Assembly (NCBI RefSeq): GCF_001692445.1
Contig: NZ_MAQA01000001.1
Coordinates: 1 to 64,000 of the forward strand
Length of the DNA: 64,000 nt
Reading direction: 5' to 3'
From: Oerskovia enterophila
GTDB taxonomy: Bacteria; Actinomycetota; Actinomycetes; Actinomycetales; Cellulomonadaceae
Below the pieces are notes generated by a model, which was given only the letters and a program-made list of their open reading frames with translations, was not told the origin of the DNA and made no database searches. The translations under genes and the position numbers were made by a program. This document shows positions 51,481 to 59,906 of the stretch, piece by piece. The stretch's first letter is position 1, and every line of letters begins with the position of its first letter.

Positions 51481-52821
51481 ATGCACACCTACGTTCGTCG
51501 TGCGCTGCAGACAGCGCTCGTCACAGGCGGCCTGCTGGCCGTCGGGGCCGTCTCGGCCCAGGCCTCCGAGGGGGACCTCCTCGGCAACCTCGGACTCGAC
51601 CTCGGGGTCGACGTCTCGCTCAGCCAGGTCGTCGGGGTTCTGCCTGACGTCGCGGTCGACGTCCCGGTGAACGTGCCGGTCAACGTCTCGGACATCGCCG
51701 TCGGGGTCCTCGGGGACGCTGCAGTGAGCGCACCTGCACCTGCACCTGCACCTGTGCCGGTCTCGGCTCCGGCTCCGGCTCCGGTCACGGCACCCTCGAC
51801 GGGTGGCCCCGCGGACATCGCGATCGACGTGCCGATCACGATCCCGGTGGACGTCTCCGGCGTCGCCGTGGGCATCCTCGGGGACGCCGCGGTGAGCTCA
51901 CCTGCACCTGCACCTGCACCTGCACCGGCGCCTGTGCCCGCACCGGTGTCCGACGCCGAATCCGCCGGCGTCGATGTCGACGTGCCGGTCACGGTCCCCG
52001 TGAACGTCTCGGGGATCGCCGCAGGCGTCCTGGGGGACGCGACGGTCTCGTCGCCTGCTCCTGTCCAGCCGGTAGCTGCGGAGCCCGCTCCCGCGGGGAG
52101 TGAGGCGCCGTCGGGCGGTGTCTCGGTCGACATCCCCGTGACGGTGCCGGTCAGCGTGACGTACATCGCGGTGGGCGTTCTCGGAGACGCGTCGGTCAGT
52201 CCTGGTGCAGTTGCTGGTGCCGGCACAAGGACCGACGCAGGGGGCGCCACGGCGATCCCGGGCGGCCTGCTGGGTGGGCTGACCGGTGGTGGTCTGTTGG
52301 ACGGCGTCCTCGGTGAGGACGGGCTCCTTGAGGGGCTCCTCGGGAGCGACGGCGTGCTCGGACCGCTGCCCGACGTCAGCGTGAACCTGCCGATCACCGT
52401 CCCGGTGGACGTGTCCTGCTTGGGCGTCGGCCTCCTGGGCAACGCCTCGGTCGGGTGCCCCGCCGCGGCAGTCGTCGACCCCACGGATCCCACGGACCCG
52501 GTCGACCCCACGGACCCGACGGACCCCGTGGACCCGACGAACCCCGTCGACCCCGTTGACCCGGTCATGCCGACGATCTCGGTCGACCCCGCCGGGTCGA
52601 CGGACACCGTCCAGACGGTCAGCCGTCAGGTCGTGACGGGATCTGGCACGGTCGCCGCAGCCTCGGTCACGGCGGCGACGTCGGGATCGCTCGCGACGAC
52701 CGGTGCGGACTACGGGCTGCTGGTGTTCGCCGGAGTCCTCGTCCTCCTGGGCCAGGCGGTCCGCCTCCTGGTGCGTCGACGCGAGCCGACGCGTGAAACG
52801 GGGATCCGCTCGGTGGACTGA
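51481..52821 (+). CDS. Chaplin-like multi-repeat surface protein with LAxTG sorting signal
   Basis: A 446-aa exported protein. ATG 51481 has AAGGAG upstream and begins a signal peptide (ALVTGGLLAVGAVSAQAS). Five repeats of about 27 residues follow, with the pattern VDVPVxVPVxVSxxAVGxLGDAxVS, close to the chaplin motif VPVxVPVNVxGxxVxVxGxL; only the last repeat keeps the two cysteines of chaplins. They are separated by Ala-Pro linkers, encoded in part by ACCTGC tandem repeats. A Pro-Thr-Asp-Pro-Val stalk follows, then LATTG, a 20-residue membrane helix and an RRREP tail. LAxTG signals are used by class E sortases. It is likely a wall-anchored hydrophobic coat protein. Confidence 0.82.
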   Translation: MHTYVRRALQTALVTGGLLAVGAVSAQASEGDLLGNLGLDLGVDVSLSQVVGVLPDVAVDVPVNVPVNVSDIAVGVLGDAAVSAPAPAPAPVPVSAPAPAPVTAPSTGGPADIAIDVPITIPVDVSGVAVGILGDAAVSSPAPAPAPAPAPVPAPVSDAESAGVDVDVPVTVPVNVSGIAAGVLGDATVSSPAPVQPVAAEPAPAGSEAPSGGVSVDIPVTVPVSVTYIAVGVLGDASVSPGAVAGAGTRTDAGGATAIPGGLLGGLTGGGLLDGVLGEDGLLEGLLGSDGVLGPLPDVSVNLPITVPVDVSCLGVGLLGNASVGCPAAAVVDPTDPTDPVDPTDPTDPVDPTNPVDPVDPVMPTISVDPAGSTDTVQTVSRQVVTGSGTVAAASVTAATSGSLATTGADYGLLVFAGVLVLLGQAVRLLVRRREPTRETGIRSVD

Positions 52822-52858
52822 GCCGATCCTGTCGCGCTGATGCTCGGCTGAACCGCAG

Positions 52859-52891
52859 GGCCGGGCCGTTCGTCCCTCGGACGGCCCGGCC
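52859..52891. terminator. Hairpin terminator after the chaplin-like gene
   Basis: A perfect 11-bp stem GGCCGGGCCGT (52859-52869) / ACGGCCCGGCC (52881-52891) with an 11-base loop, 37 bases after the stop. The remainder of 52822-53048 carries only the second hairpin at 53005. Confidence 0.75.
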
Positions 52892-53004
52892 TCGAGCGCG
52901 CCTGCCTGAACCCGGCTCGGATGCTCGTGCAGCGGGGGCTGGGTGACGGGTCGCCGGGCAACACGAGCCGAAGCCACCGGTCACCGCGACCCCGCCGCTG
53001 CGGC

Positions 53005-53037
53005 GCCCGACGGCGAACCGGTCGGCCGCCGTCGGGC
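53005..53037. terminator. GCCCGACGGC hairpin after the gluconate permease gene
   Basis: GCCCGACGGC (53005-53014) pairs perfectly with GCCGTCGGGC (53028-53037), loop 13 bases, 12 bases beyond the permease stop. This is a paired copy of the abundant GCCCGACGGCG element used as a terminator. Confidence 0.7.
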
Positions 53038-53048
53038 AGGGAGGTGCG

Positions 53049-54461
53049 CTAGACGACCAGGCCCAGCAGCAGGATCACGATCAGCGCCACGACCGACAGC
53101 ACGCACTCCATGACGGACCACGTCTTGAACGTCTGCCCCACGGTCATGCCGAAGTACTCCTTGATGAGCCAGAACCCGGCGTCGTTGACGTGGGACAGGA
53201 ACACCGAGCCCGCGCCGATCGCGAGGACCAGCAGCGCCGCGTGCGTGGGCGAGAGGTCCGCGGCGAGCGGGGCCATGATCCCGGCGGCCGTGATGGTCGC
53301 GACCGTCGCCGACCCCGTCGCGACGCGGATGAGCGCCGCGACCAGCCATCCGGCGAGGAGCGGCGAGAGGTTCGCGTCGGAGATCCCGCTCGCGATGACG
53401 TCGCCCACTCCCGTGTCGACGAGCGTCTGCTTGAAACCGCCGCCCGCGCCCACGATCAGCAGGATGCCCGCGATCGGGGCGAAGGACTTGTCGACCAGCG
53501 TGCTGATCTCGTCGCGCGTGCGACCCATCGCGCTGCCGAACGCCACGAGCGACACGAGCGACGTGATGAGCAGCGCGACGAGCGGCGTCCCGATGAACTC
53601 GAGCCCCTTGCCGACGGGCGACTCCAGGGTCCCGGTCATCTCGACGACCGTCCGGGCCAGCATGAGGATCACGGGCAGCAGGACCACGGTGACGGCGACC
53701 GCGAAGCTCGGGCGCGGGGCGTCCTCGTCGCGCTCGGACACGCCCAGGACGGTCGTGGGCGGGGGCAGCTTGACCCAGACCGCGAGCGGCTTGGCGAGCA
53801 AGGGCCCCGCGACGATCACGGTCGGCACCGCGACGAGCAGGCCGAGCCCCAGCGTCAGGCCGAGGTTCGCGCCCAGCGCGTCGATCGCGAGCAGCGGCCC
53901 GGGGTGCGGGGGGACCAGGCCGTGCAGCGCCGACAGCCCCGCGAGGGCCGGGATGCCGACGAGGATCGGGGAGACCTTGGAGCGCCGCGCGACCATCATG
54001 ACGACGGGGATGAGCAGGACCACGCCGACCTCGAAGAACAGCGGGATGCCGACCACGAACGCGATGAGCGCCATGGCCCACGGCAGCCTCTGCAGGGGCG
54101 TGCGCGCCAGGATCGTGTCGACGATCTGGTCCGCGCCGCCCGAGTCGATGAGCATCTTGCCGATGATCGCGCCGAGCGCGATGAGGACGCCGACCCCCGC
54201 GACGGTCGAGCCGAGCCCTGCCGAGAAGCTCACGAACGCGCTCACGAAGTCGATGCCCGCGACGATCGCGAGGACCGCCGAGCCGATCATGAGGGACAGG
54301 AACGGGTGGAGCTTGAGCCACACGATCAGGACGATGATCGTGGCGATCCCGAGCACGGCCGCGAGGATGAGCTGGGTCGTCCCGGCGTCGGTCGTCGGCG
54401 TCTCGGTGGCTGCGCGCAGGGCGCCCGCGGCGAGCGGGTGCGAGGCGAGGGTGAGCATCAT
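53049..54461 (-). CDS. gntP: Gluconate permease, GntP family
   Basis: A 470-aa membrane protein with about 13 hydrophobic segments and GntP family motifs: GVGVLIALGAIIGKML, FFEVGVVLLIPVVMMVARRS, HGLVPPHPGPLLAID and GSVFLSHVNDAGFWLIKEYFGMT. It takes up gluconate with protons. Of two adjacent ATGs, 54461 has GAGGAGCG just upstream. It overlaps the gluconokinase stop by 4 bases, so import and phosphorylation are coupled. A FCD-type GntR is divergent at 55258. Confidence 0.93.
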   Translation of the reverse strand: MMLTLASHPLAAGALRAATETPTTDAGTTQLILAAVLGIATIIVLIVWLKLHPFLSLMIGSAVLAIVAGIDFVSAFVSFSAGLGSTVAGVGVLIALGAIIGKMLIDSGGADQIVDTILARTPLQRLPWAMALIAFVVGIPLFFEVGVVLLIPVVMMVARRSKVSPILVGIPALAGLSALHGLVPPHPGPLLAIDALGANLGLTLGLGLLVAVPTVIVAGPLLAKPLAVWVKLPPPTTVLGVSERDEDAPRPSFAVAVTVVLLPVILMLARTVVEMTGTLESPVGKGLEFIGTPLVALLITSLVSLVAFGSAMGRTRDEISTLVDKSFAPIAGILLIVGAGGGFKQTLVDTGVGDVIASGISDANLSPLLAGWLVAALIRVATGSATVATITAAGIMAPLAADLSPTHAALLVLAIGAGSVFLSHVNDAGFWLIKEYFGMTVGQTFKTWSVMECVLSVVALIVILLLGLVV

Positions 54462-55123
54462 CGCTCCTCGGGGTGGATGGACGTTCTGGTCGGGGTGCGC
54501 CGCGCTCGTCCGTCGGCGCGGGGGATCGTGGGGTGGGGCAGGGCCGTGGACGCGAGGATCCGGTCCACGAGCTCCTCGGGCGGTGCGCCGACGTCGAGCG
54601 TGATCCCGTCCTCGTCGGCCGCGAGGGGTTCGAGCGTCGCGAGCTGGGACGGCAGCAGGGACGCGGGCATGAAGTGCCCGCTGCGGTGCGTCATGCGGTC
54701 CTCGAGCAGCTCGGTGCTGCCCGTGAGGTGCACGAACCGGACGCGCCCGTGCGCGGTCCGCAGCAGGTCCCGGTAGCTGTGCTTGAGCGCCGAGCACGTC
54801 ACGACCGCCGAGTCGCCCTCGGCGGCCTGCTCGTCGAGCCAGTCGCGCATCGCGCGGAGCCAGGGCCAGCGGTCCTCGTCGGTGAGCGGGGTGCCCGCGC
54901 TCATCTTGTCGATGTTGGCCTGCGGGTGGAACTCGTCCGCCTCGGCGTACGGGCGGTGCGTGCGTTCCGCGAGCAGGGTCGCGACCGTGGTCTTGCCCGA
55001 GCCGGCGACACCCATGATGACGAGGTGCACGGGGGCGAGGTCGACCGCGGGAGTCTTGTCCGGGGCCGCGCCCGACGACGGGGTGACGACCCGGTCCGGG
55101 GTGGGGCTGACGTCTGTGTCCAT
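54458..55123 (-). CDS. gntK: Gluconokinase, GntK/IdnK type
   Basis: A 221-aa P-loop kinase that makes 6-phosphogluconate for the pentose phosphate pathway. Motifs: Walker A MGVAGSGKTT near residue 37, EADEFHPQANIDKMSAGTPL for sugar binding, VVTCSALKHSYRDLLR, and RFVHLTGSTELLEDRMTHR continuing into SGHFMPASLLPSQ. It is about 45 residues longer than typical GntK because of a polar N-terminal leader of 28 residues and an Arg/Thr-rich tail. ATG 55123 is the most sensible start. It is the first gene of the gntK-gntP operon. Confidence 0.93.
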   Translation of the reverse strand: MDTDVSPTPDRVVTPSSGAAPDKTPAVDLAPVHLVIMGVAGSGKTTVATLLAERTHRPYAEADEFHPQANIDKMSAGTPLTDEDRWPWLRAMRDWLDEQAAEGDSAVVTCSALKHSYRDLLRTAHGRVRFVHLTGSTELLEDRMTHRSGHFMPASLLPSQLATLEPLAADEDGITLDVGAPPEELVDRILASTALPHPTIPRADGRARRTPTRTSIHPEER

Positions 55124-55198
55124 GAGGGGGTTCCTTGGCTGTCCGTCGACTGCTGCGTCGTGCGCGGACCTCTGTGGCCGCCCACCGAGCATGCACGA

Positions 55199-55232
55199 TT
55201 GGTATCACCTTTGGCAAGACAATGGTGTGACC
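55199..55232. promoter_or_regulatory. Two GntR (FCD) operator half-palindromes at the gluconate locus
   Basis: TTGGTATCACC (55199-55209) and TGGTGTGACC (55223-55232) both fit the GGT-N3-ACC form bound by FadR/GntR-type dimers; their centres are about 22 bp apart. The second overlaps the expected -35 zone of gntR (-10 TAGGCT at 55246-55251). Divergent gntK and gntR would both be repressed and released by gluconate. Confidence 0.7.
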
Positions 55233-55257
55233 TATGAAAGGGCCGTAGGCTCGACCC

Positions 55258-55944
55258 ATGTCCGCGACGGTGCTCCACAGCTCGGTGACCGACGTCCTCG
55301 GTCACCGCATCACCGCAGGTCACCTCCCTGCGGGCAGCACGTTGACCCTCGACGGGATCGGGACCGAGTTCGGTGTGTCGCGCACCGTGACCCGCGAGAC
55401 CATGCGCCAGCTCGAAGCGCTCGGCCTCGTCCGCTCGGGGCGTCGCATCGGCCTGGTCGTGCTCCCCGAGCAGGACTGGAACGTCTACGACGCCCGGATC
55501 ATCCGCTGGCGCCTCGCCGGACCCGGCCGGGACGCACAGCTGCGCTCGCTGACCGAGCTGCGCTGCGCCGTCGAACCCCTGGCCGCCGCAGGTGCCGCAC
55601 GGCACGCGACCCCCGAGGCCCGCACAGAGCTCGTCGAGCTCGCCGCGCGCATGCGCGAGCTGGGCGAGGCCGGACGCCTCGAGGAGTTCCTCGTGCTCGA
55701 CATCCGCCTGCACGCGCTGCTCCTGCGGTCGTCGGGCAACGAGATGTTCGCCGCGCTGCACGAGGTCGTGGGCGAGGTCCTCGCCGGGCGCACGCACCTG
55801 GGCCTCATGCCGCAGGCCCCCGTCGCCGAGGCGCTCGACGAGCACGAGGCCGTGGCCCGCGCGGTCGCCGCGGGGGACGCCGCCGAGGCCGAGCGCGCCA
55901 TGGCCGCGCTCGTCGGGGAGGTCCGGGCAGCGCTCACGGCCTGA
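55258..55944 (+). CDS. gntR: GntR family regulator, FCD type (gluconate operon repressor)
   Basis: A 228-aa repressor with an N-terminal winged helix (about residues 8-70, LGHRITAGHLPAGSTLTLDG then IGTEFGVSRTVTRETMRQLE) and a helical FCD sensor domain (about 88-225). The FCD metal-site residues are present in DIRLHALLLRSSGN and EHEAVARAVAAGD. It is divergent from gntK-gntP. The ATG lies only 6 bases after the -10-like TAGGCT and has no Shine-Dalgarno, which suggests a leaderless mRNA. Gluconate or 6-phosphogluconate is the expected effector. Confidence 0.9.
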   Translation: MSATVLHSSVTDVLGHRITAGHLPAGSTLTLDGIGTEFGVSRTVTRETMRQLEALGLVRSGRRIGLVVLPEQDWNVYDARIIRWRLAGPGRDAQLRSLTELRCAVEPLAAAGAARHATPEARTELVELAARMRELGEAGRLEEFLVLDIRLHALLLRSSGNEMFAALHEVVGEVLAGRTHLGLMPQAPVAEALDEHEAVARAVAAGDAAEAERAMAALVGEVRAALTA

Positions 55945-56068
55945 CGCGCCCACGGCCTGACGCACCCACGGCCCGACGGCGCCACGCGCCCTGCGTGGTG
56001 ACCCGCGGTTCTGAGACGGTCGCCTCGGGAGACGGTCTTCCGACCGCCGCGAGGTAGCCTCGTCGATC

Positions 56069-57448
56069 GTGCCCCGCCTCGACGGCATCCTTGCCGACAC
56101 GACCCCGCTCCGCGTCTCCCCGCCGTTCCGTCGGCTGTGGTGGGGGCTCGGGGTCTCCAACCTCGGCTCGCAGCTGACCGTCGTCGCCGTGGGGCTGCAG
56201 GTGTACGCGCTCACGGGCTCGACGCTCGCGGTCGGCGTGCTGGGCATCTTCGCGCTCGTGCCCCTCGTGGCGCTCGGCCTGTACGGGGGCGCGCTCGTCG
56301 ACGCCTACGACCGCCGCAAGGTCGCGCTGCTCGCGTCGTGGGCGCTGTGGGTCGTCACGGGACTGCTCGCGCTCCAGGCGTGGCTCGACGTCGGGTCGGT
56401 CGGGGTCCTGTACGGGCTCGTGGCGCTCCAGTCGGCCGCGTTCGCGATCAACAACCCCGCGCGCTCGGCGATCATCCCGCGCTTGGTCGAGCCCCGGCTC
56501 CTGCCCGCCGCGAACGCGCTGCAGACCATCTCGTGGAGCATCGCGCTGACCGTGGGCCCGCTGCTCGGCGCGTTCCTCGTGGCGCTGTGGGGGTACGGGA
56601 TCGCGTACTCGATCGACGTGGTGCTGTTCGCCGCGGCGCTGTGGGCCGTGTGGCGCCTGCCGTCGATCCCGCCGGTCCTGTCTCCCGAGGACACGTCGTC
56701 AGAGCTGGACCGGGCTCCCCACCGGGGCACGTCTGACGACGTGGCTGGTGGCGAGGCCGGGGACCCGGCGGCGCCCCGCCGCAAGGTCGTCGGCATCAGC
56801 TCGGTCGTCGACGGCCTGCGCTACCTCGCGACCCGGCCCAACGTGCGCACGACCTTCCTGGTCGACCTCGCCGCGATGATCCTCGCGTTCCCGCGCGTGC
56901 TGCTGCCCGCCGTGGGCGTGCTCTTCATCGGGGGCGGCGAGACCACGACAGGGGTGCTGAGCGCGGCGTTCGCGGTCGGCGCGGTGCTCGCCGGGGTCTT
57001 CTCGGGCGCGCTCTCGCGCGTGCGCTGGCAGGGGCTCGTGATCGCGTGGGCCATCACGGCGTGGGGGCTGTCGATCGCGGCGTTCGGTGCCGTGCTGCTC
57101 CTCGTGGGCTCGACCGACCCGCCGCAGGTGCTCGTGGGCGGCCTGGCCGCGGCGTGCATCGCGCTCGCGCTGGCCGGGGCGTCCGACGCGGTGAGCGCGG
57201 TCTTCCGCCAGACGATCCTCCAGACCGCGACCCCCGACGACATGCGCGGCCGCCTCCAGGGCGTCTTCATCGTCGTCGTCGCGGGCGGCCCGCGCCTGGG
57301 CGAGGTGGTCCTCGGCGCCCAGGCGAGCTGGTTCGGCGAGGCGTGGGCCGCGGTCGCGGGTGGGCTGGCCTGCATCGTCGTGGTGTGGCTGATCCTGCGG
57401 ACGCAGCCGCGCTTCCTCAGGTACGACGCGCTGCACCCCGAGCCGTAG
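56069..57448 (+). CDS. MFS transporter, EntS/MFS-3 exporter type
   Basis: A 459-aa major facilitator protein with 12 predicted membrane helices. FRRLWWGLGVSNLGSQLTVVAV at the start and the loop DAYDRRKVALLASW (MFS motif A variant) are typical of the EntS-like group, which exports siderophores, macrolides or other small molecules. A long polar central loop (about residues 205-245) carries Glu/Asp/Gly-rich low-complexity sequence. GTG 56069 lies 8 bases after a TAGCCT hexamer without a Shine-Dalgarno, so the mRNA may be leaderless. No biosynthetic genes are adjacent, so the cargo is unknown. Confidence 0.85.
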   Translation: MPRLDGILADTTPLRVSPPFRRLWWGLGVSNLGSQLTVVAVGLQVYALTGSTLAVGVLGIFALVPLVALGLYGGALVDAYDRRKVALLASWALWVVTGLLALQAWLDVGSVGVLYGLVALQSAAFAINNPARSAIIPRLVEPRLLPAANALQTISWSIALTVGPLLGAFLVALWGYGIAYSIDVVLFAAALWAVWRLPSIPPVLSPEDTSSELDRAPHRGTSDDVAGGEAGDPAAPRRKVVGISSVVDGLRYLATRPNVRTTFLVDLAAMILAFPRVLLPAVGVLFIGGGETTTGVLSAAFAVGAVLAGVFSGALSRVRWQGLVIAWAITAWGLSIAAFGAVLLLVGSTDPPQVLVGGLAAACIALALAGASDAVSAVFRQTILQTATPDDMRGRLQGVFIVVVAGGPRLGEVVLGAQASWFGEAWAAVAGGLACIVVVWLILRTQPRFLRYDALHPEP

Positions 57449-57519
57449 GGGTGCCGGAGCGCAGCTCTCGCGCGGCGCTCGCGGGCCCGACGACGTCGGC
57501 CCGTTCGTGGGTCGGCTCG

Positions 57520-57577
57520 CCGAGTGTGCAGCTCAGGTCGTCGCACGCGCCGGGCGGCAGCCGAACTGCACACCCGG
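57520..57577. repeat. Palindrome with core GTGTGCAG between MFS and hypothetical genes
   Basis: CCGAGTGTGCAG (57520-57531) pairs with CTGCACACCCGG (57566-57577) with one mismatch, around a 34-base loop that contains GCCGGGCGGC. It follows the MFS stop by 71 bases and is the weakest member of the GCCGAG-ended palindromes; its right end is CCGG rather than CTCGGC. Confidence 0.6.
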
Positions 57578-57605
57578 GGTCGCGGTGCCGCGGTACCGTC
57601 CCCTC

Positions 57606-58241
57606 GTGGAGATCGAGGAGGAGCTGCCGCCGTTCTGGTTCGGCCAGGAGGTCTGTGTGCTGGGGGCGACGGCCGGGATCGCCGGGACCGGCGTGGTGCG
57701 CGGGGTCTCGCGTCCTGGGCCGGGTGAGCCCTGGGCCTTCGCCGTCGAGCTCGACGGCGAGGCCGACCTCGTCGGCGCCGCTGCCGAACGCCTCGTAGCG
57801 ACCGGCTGGTTCCGCGACGACGAGGGGCGTCGAGCGACCGTCGAGCAGCACGAGCGCGAAGCATCCTCGCGGCCGGGCGAACGCCTGCGCCGTCGTCACG
57901 TCTCCCTCCGGACGCACGTCGAGGCAGGCGGTGCCGACGAGGCGGCAGCCAGGGCGCGCGCGGTCGTGGCCGCGCTCGGCCTCGAGCCCGTCGACGTCGA
58001 CGAGCCAGTCGAGTACTGGAAGGTCCCGGGCACCTGGGTCGTCGTGACCGGGCTCGCCTGGCCGCAGGTCGCGAGCGACGACGCCGAGGCCGCCGTCCTG
58101 CACCTCGTCGCCTCGACGGGCCTCGACTGGGCTCCGGTCTCGGGGACCCCGGCGGGGTGCGACGCCGTGTGGAACCCGGGCGACGCCGTCGACCCCCGGA
58201 CGAGGCACGTCACCTGGATGGTCCTCGACGCGATCGCGTGA
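57606..58241 (+). CDS. Hypothetical protein (211 aa)
   Basis: I do not recognise a family. The acidic, soluble product starts VEIEEELPPFWFGQEVCVLG, has a short beta-rich first part that looks like a small barrel (VLGATAGIAGTGVVRGVSR then PWAFAVELDGEAD), a charged middle and a second domain with paired Trp-containing strands (WVVVTGLAWPQV, LDWAPVSG). It has no signal or membrane helix. The start is uncertain: GTG 57606 fits a leaderless layout (TACCGT six bases upstream), while GTG 57585 in frame is possible. Neighbours give no clue. Confidence 0.6.
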   Translation: MEIEEELPPFWFGQEVCVLGATAGIAGTGVVRGVSRPGPGEPWAFAVELDGEADLVGAAAERLVATGWFRDDEGRRATVEQHEREASSRPGERLRRRHVSLRTHVEAGGADEAAARARAVVAALGLEPVDVDEPVEYWKVPGTWVVVTGLAWPQVASDDAEAAVLHLVASTGLDWAPVSGTPAGCDAVWNPGDAVDPRTRHVTWMVLDAIA

Positions 58242-58323
58242 CGCTCACCACGGTCGCTTCACCGCGCGACCGCGCCCTCTCGTCACTATCGTCGAAGGGA
58301 AACCTGACACGGAGGGGGTCGTC

Positions 58324-59811
58324 ATGACCAGCAACGACGCAGGAGCGGCGGGGGATCCCCGCGCTCAGGCGCAGGCCAAGCGGCTCAACAAGAAGGTCAT
58401 CGGGATCAGCCTCGCAGCAGCGCTCGGTGGCTTCCTGTTCGGGTTCGACACGGCGGTGATCAACGGGGCCGTCGACTCCCTGTCCGAGACGTTCGAGCTC
58501 AACGCGGCGATCACGGGCTTCGCGGTCTCGTCCGCGCTGATCGGCTGTGCGGTGGGTGCGTGGTTCGCGGGTCCGGTCGCGAACAAGATCGGCCGCATCA
58601 AGGTCATGCTCATCGCGTCGGCGCTGTTCTTCGTGTCGGCGTTCGGGTCCGGCCTCGCGTTCTCGGTCGTGGACCTGATCCTGTGGCGCGTGATCGGCGG
58701 CCTGGGGATCGGGGCCGCGTCGGTCATCGCTCCCGCGTACATCGCGGAGGTCTCCCCGGCCCGCATCCGTGGCCGGCTCGGGTCTCTGCAGCAGCTCGCG
58801 ATCGTGACCGGTATCTTCGCCTCCCTCCTCACCGACGCAGCGCTGGCCGGGGCCGCGGGTGGCGCGTCGAACGTCCTGTGGCTGGGTCAGGAGGCGTGGC
58901 GCTGGATGTTCATGGCCGCGGCCGTCCCGGCGGTCGCGTACGGTCTGTTCGCGCTGCGCATCCCCGAGTCTCCCCGCTACCTGGTCGCCAAGGGGGAGAC
59001 CAAGAAGGCGGCCGAGGTCCTGCGGGAGTTCACGGGGGTCCAGGACGTCGACCACAAGATCGCGGACATCGAGAACTCCCTCAAGTCGGACACCAAGGCC
59101 TCGCTCAAGGACCTGCGGGGCAAGCGGCTGGGCCTCAAGCCGATCGTCTGGGTCGGCATCCTGCTCTCGGTCTTCCAGCAGTTCGTGGGCATCAACGTGA
59201 TCTTCTACTACTCGACGACGCTGTGGCGGTCGGTCGGGTTCTCGGAGGACGACGCGCTCCTGACCTCGGTCATCACCTCGGTCACCAACATCGTGGTGAC
59301 GATCGTCGCGATCTTGCTGATCGACCGCATCGGCCGCCGCATCCTGCTCCTCGCGGGGTCGACGGGCATGTTCGTCTCGCTGGGCATGATGGCCGTCGCG
59401 TTCACGCAGGCCACGATGACCACGGCCTCCGACGGCACGTCCACGGCCTCGCTCGACGGCGCCTGGGCCACGGTCGCGCTCATCGCGGCCAACGCGTTCG
59501 TGGTGTTCTTCGGGGCGTCGTGGGGGCCGGTCGTCTGGGTGCTGCTGGGAGAGATGTTCCCCAACCGCATCCGTGCGAGCGCGCTGGCCGTCGCCGCAGC
59601 CGCGCAGTGGGTCGCGAACTTCGCGATCTCGACGTCGTTCCCCGTCCTGGCGGACATCGGTCTGAGCTTCGCGTACGCGTTCTACGCGTTCTTCGCGCTG
59701 CTGTCGCTGTTCTTCGTCTTCTACAAGATCCCGGAGACGCGCGGCAAGGAGCTCGAGGACATGCGCGACGACTTCGTGATCAAGCGGGGCCACATCGTCG
59801 AGTCGGCCTGA
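58324..59811 (+). CDS. MFS sugar porter (XylE/GalP/GlcP-like)
   Basis: A 495-aa sugar:proton symporter with 12 helices. Sugar-porter signatures are all visible: GGFLFGFDTAVINGAVDSL in helix 1, the intracellular loop RIKVMLIAS, RVIGGLGIGAASVIAPAYIAE, IPESPRYLV after helix 6, QQFVGINVIFYYS in helix 7 and GPVVWVLLGEMFPNRIRASA in helix 10, then KIPETRGKELEDM. It imports a monosaccharide such as glucose, galactose or xylose. ATG 58324 is preceded by GGAGGGGG. It is monocistronic and ends at a 62-bp palindrome. Confidence 0.93.
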   Translation: MTSNDAGAAGDPRAQAQAKRLNKKVIGISLAAALGGFLFGFDTAVINGAVDSLSETFELNAAITGFAVSSALIGCAVGAWFAGPVANKIGRIKVMLIASALFFVSAFGSGLAFSVVDLILWRVIGGLGIGAASVIAPAYIAEVSPARIRGRLGSLQQLAIVTGIFASLLTDAALAGAAGGASNVLWLGQEAWRWMFMAAAVPAVAYGLFALRIPESPRYLVAKGETKKAAEVLREFTGVQDVDHKIADIENSLKSDTKASLKDLRGKRLGLKPIVWVGILLSVFQQFVGINVIFYYSTTLWRSVGFSEDDALLTSVITSVTNIVVTIVAILLIDRIGRRILLLAGSTGMFVSLGMMAVAFTQATMTTASDGTSTASLDGAWATVALIAANAFVVFFGASWGPVVWVLLGEMFPNRIRASALAVAAAAQWVANFAISTSFPVLADIGLSFAYAFYAFFALLSLFFVFYKIPETRGKELEDMRDDFVIKRGHIVESA

Positions 59812-59828
59812 GGCACAGCCCCGCCCCT

Positions 59829-59890
59829 GCCGAGAAGTGAGCAGATGCCCCTGATCCGCGCGGATCAGGGGCATCTGCTCACTTCTCGGC
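59829..59890. repeat. Perfect 62-bp palindrome with GCCGAG/CTCGGC ends
   Basis: Two 30-base arms (59829-59858 and 59861-59890) are exact reverse complements around a CG centre. The outer part reads GCCGAGAAGTGAGCAGATGC. It lies between the convergent sugar porter and response regulator genes. As a cruciform or RNA hairpin it is a strong terminator candidate, but its perfect 30-bp arms are longer than termination needs. Confidence 0.92.
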
Positions 59891-59906
59891 GTAGAGGCGC
59901 GGTGCG

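Noticed and set aside
51720-51930. Tandem ACCTGC repeats considered as a CRISPR or VNTR locus
   Set aside because: They are short in-frame repeats encoding the Ala-Pro linkers of the chaplin-like protein; no spacers or cas genes.
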